DNA of 64,000 bases, from NCBI RefSeq assembly GCF_000524195.1, contig NW_020170406.1:898597-962596 (forward strand). The letters run 5' to 3'. The translations under genes and the position numbers were made by a program. Origin of the DNA: Echinococcus granulosus (taxonomy: Eukaryota; Platyhelminthes; Cestoda; Cyclophyllidea; Taeniidae). Positions 24,601-36,600 of the stretch are shown piece after piece (positions within the stretch are counted from its first letter, which is position 1; every line of letters starts with the position of its first letter). Below the pieces are notes generated by a model that did not search any database, was not told where the DNA came from, and was given only the letters and a program-made list of their open reading frames with translations.

Positions 24601-27600
24601 ATAATATGCATAGCTATTTTGAGCTGACTAATCGAGTTAATGATAATAGAAAGTCGAAAAATTTGCTTTTTAATCCGTACACAAACCTATTGGATATAAT
24701 AAACACCATAATGATTGGTTGCCTAAGTCTATTAAATTTTAGCATATAGTTTTAGTGTCCAGTGTTCCGCCCTGACTACGAATTAAGGCATGGTAGCCTA
24801 ATGTTAATCTTCACTGTCATTGCTCTGTCATTTGAAGCATACCTCACAGTTTCCTTAAACACCACGGGGTTATTCCTTCCTCCTGATTCGGGTATTTAAT
24901 AGAGATAGATGCCTAAAGACGATAATATTTTGGTATTACATCCGCTATGAGTCTCTGCACGTACAATCATTCCCGACGAATACCTTCTTCCTATGAAATT
25001 TGTGCATAAAGTGGATTAATTATTGGCGCTGCTGATATCATATTCGAGTCATTACTGAAGACATTAGGGTGGCAGTGTGTTTATTGTAAACACATGGAGT
25101 GACTTAAAAAGCAGTTGGCTTCAGGAACATTGGAGGGTAGTCATCACTTCAGCTTTATGGCTTACAAACAGGGAAAAGAGAACTGTCTTAGGTAAACAAA
25201 ACACATCTTCTTTAGAGTTACGTTCTTGGTGCTTCTTTTGATTACTCTTGTACCTTGAGTACATTAAATGCACTCATACGGAAGGAATTAATCCAATAGA
25301 GTGACTTTCTTTCACCACGAGGAAACCTTAGAATTCACTGATAATGGTAGATCTCATTGACTCACATGGATCCTAATTCCTAAATTCACTGCGGATGTTC
25401 ATTTACTATGCGTTACCTGAGAATGGACGACGTTCTACAGCGAACACATTTTGCATGCCAATCTTTTTTAATCAGACTTATGACCTTAAAGCAAAGCTAT
25501 TTAAAAGGTCATCGGACCGTGGCTGGTATTCATTCTTTTATCTAGCGTGGTGATCAAACAGCGGAGATTGAAAAGATTCTTGCAGACTAAAATAATAGTT
25601 TAAACAACTACTGTTTAGATGCATGACCACAAATTTAAAAATACTATTGAGAAGCCTGTTTATCCCTACTGATGAAAATCTCGTTTAAATTTGTCTTGAT
25701 AATTCACAATGGCGTCTTCAACCTTTTCCTAGCCCGCTAACATCCTGTTGGACGAGAGTGGTCACGTGAGGATAAGTGATCTTGGGCTGGCCTGTGACGT
25801 GTCAGAGAGTTGGCCGACGGCTGCGGTGGGCACACAGGGCTACATGGCACCGGAGGTATTACAGAAAGGCGTCCCCTACGCCTTCTCCGCCGATTGGTAC
25901 TCCCTTGGCTGCACTGTCTACAAACTTCTCGTGGGCTCGTCTCCCTTTCGTCAACACAGCAGCAAAAGACGCTACTGCGAGGCCCCAATCGGCAGACAGA
26001 AGGTGAGAGTTATTTAAATGTGTAAGTTTTGAGTTCTGCTGAGGTGTTCACTGGTGTCAATTTCCTCCCGTGCCATGCTTCAATTTGCATTTAGTTCCTA
26101 GCCTTTTACAATCCGGAAGGGTATCGTGTCTTCGAACCACGGCAGCAACTTGAATTTGTTACAAACTAGTATCATTACATTGTCGGCATTTACGCTAAGA
26201 TCAAGAGTGGATTCCCTGCTGGAGATCGGATTGATTTCAAGTATCCGTTAATCTAAACACTTACCGAACCCGGGGCCATTCTGTTTATCCACCAAGAAAT
26301 CCTGTTCTTTTTAAAAGACTTTGTCAGTGCTGTCACTGATGCAACAGTAACAGCGTCAATATAGGCCAGCACAGTCAAATATCATTCTGTTACTTAAACC
26401 TCTTGTGGGTGCTGCCGTCGAGACCCTCCTTGACTACTCTTATGCTTTGAGTACGTTGCAACAGCGCGAGGTCGTAGGGGATAACATACAATGACCTACC
26501 GCCACTGGTGACAACATCGAATTCCCACTAAAGTACTGGATTTTTTTTTGATTTTAATAAATGAATACGAGGTTGTGGCACTGTTTGCTTTAAAGCAAAA
26601 ATGGCTAACAAAATGATTAGTACAAAGTTGCTTTTATGTCCATTCTTCCGTTCCTTTAATGTTCCATTGTATGCCATCCAGTTACCTGACCGGGGTACCA
26701 TCATATTCTTGTTATTTGGAAAAGTGACCAAAGGTAAAATTTGGTCACACAAAATCCGATCCCACTTCATTATCGTCTTTACACAAGGCCTAAGACTAAG
26801 ATTTTTACTTGAGGTTGCCACAACTAATAATGAATTTTTTTTGTAGGCCTTTATAAATTTATACGAGAGGGTAGTGGCACAGGCCGTGTGTGTACAGTCC
26901 TGTGTAGAGGCAGAATCACAGTAGACTGGATAACCCTATTTGACCAAAGATTCAAATGAAGATAATATTCAGTTACAGGCAGACCAAGGGCTCGTTCTAT
27001 GGCTCCTACTTGCCATGAGGATAACCAAATATATTCAACATTCTTGTCATTAATTTGAATAGCTCCTATAACATTGCCAGTTTTTATTTTGTCTCAAAAT
27101 AAATACAAATAGCAATATTGAAGCCCATATTTCAAATAGCAAAAAAAAAAACATAATTGTTTTATATCATCCGAAGTGGTGTATTAGAGTTTTTGCAAAG
27201 ATTGTTGAAGGGTCCATTTTAGAAAAAAAGCGCTGCATAGTGCATCTAAGAGTCCTTATGCAACCAAAAAGGAATTAATGTCAGCACAACGTTTCTGATT
27301 GGCTTTGTGCAGTCAAAATAATCTGATCTTGATAGAATGCACAAAAACAAGGATGTACTCAGCCCTGCTAAATGTCAACGTCTGCAAAAATCCAAAAATG
27401 TTAATTCCAAAAAAGACACCTCAGAAATCATGATTAAAATTTCATACACAAGTTTTAATAACGCATAGCGGACTTACAAGGTTTTTTTATAAGATCGGAA
27501 CTTTTTTTATTCCTCTCACAAAGAACAAAGGATTAGTCTCCTCTTTACATTTTTTTGGACCAGTTAAGTGTGTTCACTCTTACTGTACGTTGTCCTGATT

Positions 27601-30600
27601 CAACTCGGAACTTCCGTACATGCTTTAAGATCGTTTAGAGAAGATGCACTTTTACAAGGTCCATTCATCTCAATTTGATTCGCTTCTCTCGGGATAATAA
27701 TCTCCCCATCGAATCAGGTGAATGTGATTTAAGGTCGCTTCCGTAAAAGTTCCTTTGAATTAGGAGCGTGTTCCCCTTTTTGCGATACAGACTGTCACAA
27801 ATTACTAATTAGAAAGCAGAAATAACCACTTTTTGGCTCTAAATTGCATTGTGCGTATTAAAAGAAACTCAAAATAGCCCAAATGAGCCCAAAAAACGAT
27901 ATTTGCAAATTGTTAAACATTGGCTATAAAAATAAAAAGTAGATTAAATTTGCTTTTGTCCAAAAATTGGGCCTTAGTAAAAAGATAACACTGGTCTGAT
28001 AAGGCTTTCCCGTTTAGAAGCCTGTTATTTTAAGACAAATAGCTTTCATTTTAAAGTTTGGTAAATTCCCCGAAATTTACAGCTAGGCAAAGATAATTTA
28101 GATGCTTTCTGACAACTTTTAATGCCTTTCAAAAAAGCAAAATAACCGGAGCATTGTTTTAGTAGAAAGCAACATACTATAGTGAAGACAACTAATACTT
28201 CTGCCTGATTTTGATTAGTTTTTAAAAGATTTTTTACTGCACTGTTACGGAACTTTTAGACTCTTGAGATAACATTGGATTCCAAGACATCTTGGCTCCT
28301 ATTGAGGTCTAACTGAAGCGGCAAATGCGAGGGTAGTGGCATTTGGCCATGTCTGTGCACGTCATCTGGCAAGAAACCTGACCATTCCTGCGAAAAATGT
28401 AGTATGGGATCGGTCAACATCCCCTTATTCGCTTTTCTAGGGCAGTTGGGTGCGCCAAGTGCATATGTACATCCGGTAAGGGGTTACCTGTGGCTAGATT
28501 TTGCGGTTTTCTGGTCGTGACAAGCGCAAAGTTAACGGCGAGTGGACTTTTTAACGTCGTATGTATCTTTACAATTCATCCTGTAAATTTCCAACAGAAG
28601 TGAGGTGCATCTTTAAAGTACTAAGGCAAAACAAAATAAAATATTATATTTTAAATGCCTTCTTAATGTGCTTAACAAAAACCCACTTTTTTCTCATTTC
28701 ATTACGTGACTCATCAAAGAGAGTCTATTTTTTTTCATTTAGCTAAGCATATACCTAGGATGATCTTCACTTGGAGTCAGAGAGTATCATTATGTGAGCT
28801 CATTCTTGCTCTTCCACCCCCAGGAGTATTTCAGTCCAAAGACTGAAATTTTGATTGCAAGGAAGTTTGCACTCTTTCCATTATAAGATTTGATAAGTCT
28901 CTTCCTCTTGTTCCTTTTTTTTAAACCAAACTGCTGAAGGATCCAGGCGATGCCAACCAAACAAAATAGGAGCTCTTTTAGTTTGTCAAAGAGCCGTTAA
29001 TTTATTCCTTGGTAAACTGGTGAATATTTCCCGTTTACTACCACGTGCGTCAAAATCTAGAAGATGAAAAATCATCCTAAAGATTTTCATGGAGCAATTT
29101 TTAAAATATGCTTTGGAGGACTTTCGATTAATTTTTACTGGAGTGCAGACACACTTGAGTCGGATTTTTACAAATGGTGCGTGCGAAAAATGTGCAGCAT
29201 CAATAAAGCTACATACGATTGCGTTTTTAATAGAAAAGTCAGTTCTTTAAATACTTTATGACAAGTAGGTTGTGAAAGTCTGGTCCACGATAAGATAATT
29301 TTCTTTGTAATCACAAGTGATGCATACATCCTCACTGTCACCCTCCACCACGGTTAAAATTTCTTCTGTAATTTATTGGTCTAAGCTAGCATGAATCTTT
29401 TTTAAAAGTTATCCCTTATTGCGTCTTCATGCGTATCTCTGTAATTATACCAAATTTTATTGCGCTTAAAATTACAGGAAATGTCAAGTCTGCTATAATC
29501 AGCCCTATCAAAATGATAGGGCTGATTGTACGTGAATGCATGGCACTGAATACGACGTTACAAAAGCATACAACTTGACGACTACAGATGATTTTTTGAC
29601 AAATGTTACTCAAAAACCGCATCCATTAACGTAAGTTATTCTCAAAATAACCAAACTGAGACATTTATGGAAGCATTTGCTGCGTTTCTTGGGAGTAAAG
29701 CTGTTTTATTCAGTAATGGTGCGCTTTTAGAAGGAATTTCCTAGTCTTTAAATTGAGCAGATAGACAAGACATTAATTCTCATCCTAAATTTTAACATTT
29801 GTAAAAGGATGTGTTTAAAACCGAGTCTACTGGACCAAGAAAGGAGTGTTTAGTTAGGTTCTTTGGTTCTTAATCACGAATCCTGCAAAAAGATGCATAT
29901 TTTTTTTCACACTAAGTGCAGAGATGACGTAATGAAGATAACTTTTAAGCCATTTTTGAGACTTCTGATGCTTTACACTTCTGTTGACAAAGTATTTTGA
30001 TTAATTTACATGATCTTTTAACTTAGCTAAATTCACTCTTAATTTAATATATATATTTTTTAATGGCTGTTTAAATAACGACAGGCGCAACTACCTTAAT
30101 TTTTACTTACAAATGAGGCGCTTCGTAAGCAGACAAAAAATCAGTTCATTTAGAACTCATTGAGATGTCACACTTTCAAAGTGCCATTAATGGGTAATTT
30201 GCACCAATAGCGGCAGATTTTGTTAATCTCTCTATCTTTTGTGTATTCGAAAGAAAGATAATAACACTGGCGGACCCTGCCATTTTGAGACTAAATGCCA
30301 TTGCCATGCAAAATTAAAGGCCCATTGAGTAGAAAAAGAATTGTAGTTTATTATGAAGAAGTGGGCTATTATGTGGAAAGTTTAAAATTGGAAAGGCAAA
30401 TTTTGCATTTCGGACAGCAATTATTGCAATACGTGGATAATAAATGTAGGAAGCAGTTTTTTCCGAAGCATTCATTCCAAGAAAACATTTTTACTACTTT
30501 TGCAATAATAGATGCGCAGTGAATGGGGACAATTTTAACATAACCAATGGCAACCAATTATCATATGAAAAATATTTACACTAGGTGATCTTGAAGTCCT

Positions 30601-33600
30601 AATGCAGTTAAGGTGGGAATGAAAAGTAAAGTCTTGAGGAGACTCAGAGGTTTGGCAAATTGCGCCGTTTGCACTGCCGGTTACACAAATCTCTAACAAA
30701 ATTTGCTTTATAGCTTTTATTCTAGTGATTCGAAATACCATTTGCTTATTGCTTGACGCCTTGGAAGCAGCAACCAAAGTTTTAGGAAGGTCTGCAATCG
30801 GTTTTTCTCCACCGCTTAGGACCCCATACTGACCTGTATTTTTAAGCTAATGAAAGATCCTACGGGAGGTATAGCTAGGTTCTATAAATTATTTTTGAGC
30901 AGCCCTAATTCTTTTTGGAACTAAATAAGTAAATAAAGTCATATGTAGTAGTAACCAAGGCAATCTACAAATATTTCCTGATAATAAAATAATTATGCGA
31001 ATAGACCCGAAGGTGTATCTGTAACTTGCTTTGGTTAGAAAGTGGTCTTCAGTGCTTAAAGCTGATAGAAAAGAGGAGTGAAGTTTAAAATTTGTCTCTA
31101 TAACTAACCTGGCTCCCTACAAATATCCTAATATTTAGTTGAAAATTCCCACAGGTTCAAACGGATTTTGGATATATAATGAGAGATGACAATGAATCAA
31201 AACACTAAGAATGCCTTTAAGAAGGCTCTGAGCAGTTAACGGGCTACAAATGAATATCACTAGGAGTTTTATCCTGAATTGCATTGATTGGTCCAACTCT
31301 TAACAAAATAAGACAGTACATTGGGAATTTTTACCAAAATTGATGCAAAATTGAACGTTTTTTGCAAAGTATTTGGGATTTACTGCATAATTTACTGTTT
31401 TGACATTTGTCTGATATCTGTGCAAATTTTATCACGCAACTCACGTAAAATAGCCTAAATTCAAAATAAAACTACCCCAGTTGTCAATCGTTGTCGAAAA
31501 CAGACGGCAACGCAAATTTACACATGGGGAAAGGTAAGGGTCATGGGAATTAGATCTTAATATTTAAAGAAAATAGCCTCATCAGGTTCTCCATCTGGAG
31601 AGAAAAGAATTGGAAGAACTCATGTTCAGAATGTACTATATAAGCAATTACGGCATTTCAAATATGCACAGTTGACTAATTGAAAGGCAAAACACCCTTA
31701 CATTCGGTTTTTGCTTCACAAGGAATAAAANNNNNNNNNNNNNNNNNNNNNNNNNNNNNNNNNNNNNNNNNNNNNNNNNNNNNNNNNNNNNNNNNNNNNN
31801 NNNNNNNNNNNNNNNNNNNNNNNNNNNNNNAATTGACAGTTTAAATATGCTTTTTGCAGAGGGAGTGGATGAAAACCAGGCGGATAGGCTTTTGAGAAAT
31901 TCTCAGATAAAATTAGGAAGTAACTTTGTAGGCACCGATTTCAGTTTACCTCATTTTGTGGGCAAAATCAAAGTTTACGTTCACAACTAACTGGGACTCA
32001 CGTCAATTTAGGACAAGCTCATGTTGCAGAGACCACGCTAAAACATTCTTTGGGTCCTATTCGCCCTTATATATTGGCTATTTGACGTTCTTTATACTCA
32101 TTAATCACTTGATCAGGATTCACGGTGGAAATTTGAAGATCTATTAATAACGAAAGAGCTTATGCCAGAATTTTATCTGAGTGTGCAAATTTTAATTCAA
32201 ACCAAGGCAATTTATTCATCAATCGGGTTGCTGAAAGGCGAGTTTAGACCAAACTAACTCCAGATATGGAGTGTCCAATGCTCAAAAATAAATATCACAG
32301 CTTTAATATTCCGACTCATACCAAAAAGTCCTATTTTTAAAAAAGCATGGTCATTTAGTTTTTTAAAAAAAAGACTCGTTTAGGCATAAGTTATGCCGAC
32401 ATTTTAAATGGAATGGTGGTTATAAATTAATCCAGTTAACATTGACTCCGGGAAGACTTCGTTTTGTAGTATTTTCCTTTATATGATGTAGTTGCCAACA
32501 CCAATGCTATAGTAAAAATGTTTTCCTTTCTGCTTTTGCATTAAAAAGTAGTTTATACTTTTCAATGCATTTTCTTGAGGCGGGTACAGAAAACAAATTA
32601 TTTTGGTATGTGGCACTTTAGGTACAATCTGGAGGGACACTTAATGGACTAAGTTATAGATGCGGTGAATTTTATGCTACTTTTATGATTTCCTGAGCTA
32701 ATTAATCTATTAAATGCCTACGGTTAAGAAAAGGTTTTGTTGTGTGTGACAAACTAACTTATCTAACACTTTTATACATGTGTGTTTATCTACAGATCGT
32801 GAGGCATTAAAACTCTTCAGTCACTTAAGTCTCACAATGAAAACAATTTATCATAAATTCACAAGCATATGGGTTGGGCTTTTTAGATTTTCACTCCTAT
32901 GAAAAACTTCTGGGACGAAAAGGACGTTTTGATCATAAACCAGACAGGCGTGAAGCGTGCTAATACATGGAGGAATTTACAATAATTTGTTATTTTACTA
33001 AAGATGTTAACATATTTTAATTTTTAAAAGCACAACTATTGGGCCACTTCTCGATAAAATTTTATTAAATCCTAGTAAAGCTGTTACGAATCCTCTTCAA
33101 ATCTAGCTAAAATCAAGTTTAATGTGTTGGTTGATTTTAACTTAACCAAACGAATGTTCAGGTTCTAAGTATCAGTGGCGGAGGCTTTCATTTATCTCAT
33201 CATTTTTACAGCTCGCATCACATATTTTTAGCGTTTGAGAAGCGAAATGATAGTGCCAGCATCTCTCGGCTTTAAGTTGATGGTTCTGTGACAATGTGAT
33301 GATTGACTGCTTTTATTGATGACATTTTCGCATTTAAAATTTGGAGAATTGTCGCGTTTTTTATTTAAAAAATGATAGGAAACCGAGCTTTTACTTCCTT
33401 TGGCTAAATTTACTGCTTTGTGTTTATTTGCACCCAATTTTTAAAGAAATAAAAGGGTAAGGTTAAAGACCAATTTTAAATAAACTTTACCAAGGCTTTA
33501 AAATTTTTTAAATTCTACTGCCTAAATATGGGTCGTCTACTTTTAGAACTGCTAAGAAGTTCGTTTAATTAAATCCTATTAGAGCTGCTTAAATGGAATA

Positions 33601-36600
33601 AATCGACGTCCATAAGTGGGCGTCCTTATGAGATAAGAGAAAGGTTGGAGAATCAGCATACCGCGAGGGAACCAATACGTAGGAAAATGAGAAACCTCTC
33701 TCAACATTATGCAAAAACAAATACTTTTGTGCGAGAGTAAGGTAGTTTCTTTGGAATCCACCTAGCAGTTTTTGGAAGTTGCTTCATTACATATGTATAC
33801 ATGTGGGATTGGTTTTGCTAGTCCTCCTCCAGCTCTGAGTGGTAGAAAATTTTGCCTCACTTTGTACTATTACGCTACACGAAGTGATTTACCTATAAAC
33901 AAAGTAACGTGCTGACAAGCTCTTTAAGGAGCCATAAAATTTGTGGCGAACTCGCAATTAGGTCGTTAGTCTGAAGAGCAAGTGAAAGAGTAGAAATAGA
34001 TTTAGTCGATATCGGCAACGAAATGATATTTGATCACATCACAAAACACGAGGTGCTGAATTAACAGGAGAAGTACTGAAAATCTGATGATGATTGACTG
34101 CTTTAAACAAGCTCTTTTTCCGAAATTCCTGTCCAAAAGTTATTTAACCTTATACTTTGCATTAATTTTCCCACACCTGCATATGAAGGCGGCATGCTCC
34201 GTTTGTGACCTTTACATGTGACAGTGTGAATCACATGCAGATTGTGCTATTCCGCACAAATAAACATCAGTGGAATGTATGCAGGGGCTCCACAGACTCA
34301 GTGAAATAGTAAAAATTCACCAAGAAAAGTGGCTTTTAGTGAAACTCATGGTTCATATTCCTCATGCCACTACTCTGAAGAGCAAGTACATACCCAAATT
34401 TTTTGCATTTTGAGGAGATATTATAACAGTAAATTTGCGCAATAACTGCATTAGCTTGAAGAAACAACGACTACTTTCCCAACTCCTCAATACACTATAT
34501 ATTTCGGCATTTTGCATCCTAAAGGGACCTACTTTACGAAATTAGCTCTCACAATATTTTTTTTTGAAAATAAGGACATTAACAATTATTTTGTATTATT
34601 ACTAGAATTTAATGGATATAAATAGACCCCTAAACACTTCATTAAGTCGGGTCAATCATTTAAAATTAATTTACTTAAAGTCAATTTAATTCGAAAAATT
34701 TACCGAGTTGACATCTGAGCAGAGCACAAAAGGAAAGATTAATTTGTTCCTTCTCCTCTTAAAAAAATCGCGCTTTTTTCGCTTTTCTCAAAATAAACAT
34801 CATTACTGCGGGTAACTTTTTCTTTCTCATTTCTCTTTTCTTTCTCGTATTGCACAAGAAATTTAGTCAAAATGAGTAATTTAATTTTATTCTCCTTTCA
34901 TTTTTGAGTTCAGTGTGGATGCGAATAAGCACCGTGGGATTACATGGCTCTGTAATCTCATGGATTTCATGAACAGAAACCACCAAACACAATTGAGTTG
35001 GACTCAAAGCATAAAATTATTCGTCAAAACCACTTGCAAATAATGATATTAATTTAATTTGTCAAAAGAAATTTTTTATTAAATTACTGTTAATGTTTTC
35101 TAAAGACTCCCTAATCTTAACCATTACAGGTGGAGGTGGAATAAACACCTATTTTCAGTGATATCTGATTGTAATTAGTTCTTTTTAGCTTTCGTGATGA
35201 AGCAATTTTAAAATTCAAAAGAACCATTTCATTTGTGGAGTGATGAATGATATTTCGCGTGATTAGTTTACTACTTGGTTGTTTCATCAGTAGAAGTATT
35301 TTTAGGCTGTCTAACTGCATATTTGTCTTGTATAAAGGTATTATTCCTAATTACTGGCCAAAAATAGAAGATAACGACCATTTTTCTCGGTTTTATCCTG
35401 TGAGAGCATTACAGCCTGAATCCAAACTGGTTGAAACACGAATAAATACTAAAATGGTGAACAGTGGCATAAAATCTATTATCTGAGCTCATTGTAATTT
35501 ATACCTGTTGCTGTTTAAGCCAGCAATATTATTTTCAGCCATCATTTAGATTAGTTTCTGTGTATTCCAAGACTTTTTTGTATATTGCAATAGTTAAACA
35601 AAAATTATGACCTTATTGTATAAAATGTATCAAACAACATCCAAAATTTACGCATAAATATGTTTACTTGGTAGCGAATAGATAATTCTTGTATTAGCAG
35701 CATGAATACAGAGCTGATATTCTTAGTCTCTCTAAATTTGGCAAATGTGGGCGATATTTCATACGTTTTAAGTGCGACAGACACATAATTACGCGTGGAT
35801 TGTTCCTAAACATGGTACAATATTATACAGTCCACAATGCCCTTCCTAAAGCGGCAATAAGGCAATTCCGTATTTATGAAGATCAATTGGCGACTTTCAA
35901 AGTGGCTAAGGCAACGTTAGCATGGACGATATATCCTGGCACCAAGATGGAAACAGAGCCAGCAGAGATCAAAGTGTTCCTGTAGTTAAAGATACATTTG
36001 ACCAAATGTGCTCTACCTACGCATCGTCTTCTTTTTACCCTCAACTCTGAAGCTTTTCCTAATCAATCTTGTGCACTAATTCACATACAATTGATGAAGT
36101 TGATTTACAACATGGGGAGGACGCCAAATGTTTTGTTCTAACTGAACTATTGTTACGCTTAAAAGACCCTTCTTTGAAAGTCATTTTCATGTTGCTTTTA
36201 TAGGTGCTTCAAATTCCAGACTCCTTTGAAGACTCTACAAAGGCCTTTTTGATAGGTCTTCTTCAGACCAACATCGAGGTTCGCCTTGGGTGTCAGGGAC
36301 AGGGGTGAGTTAATCAGCTATAGTTTTTGGTCATTATGCAACTTAATGCATCATAAAGTAGATTAACAAATTTATATTTCTCTATTTTTATATTTATTGT
36401 ACCGTCAACCCCAAAGTATAAATTGTTTTTGGTCAACTTGCTAAATGCATTTAATTTAAAAGGCATATTATTTAGTGCAGGGGTACTTTAAACAACGGGG
36501 TTCACTGATATTCAGGAAGGCTAGATGGGTATTTTGTGGGAATTTCAAAAATCAAGCAACTTATTAATATTAACATTTTAACCTTTTAATAAATTACTTA

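Larger units (their letters stand above)
26003..36203 (+). other. GRK intron 11 (10.2 kb, contains assembly gap)
   Basis: The largest intron. It includes a run of 100 N, a perfect 14-bp hairpin (29497-29527), a 9-bp-arm hairpin near 26724-26748 (GTGACCAAA / TTTGGTCAC), and GC-richer patches at about 26100-26520 and 28310-28540 that look like decayed transposon sequence. No intact open frame with a domain signature was found. A missing exon within the gap is not needed to complete the kinase. Confidence 0.7.
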
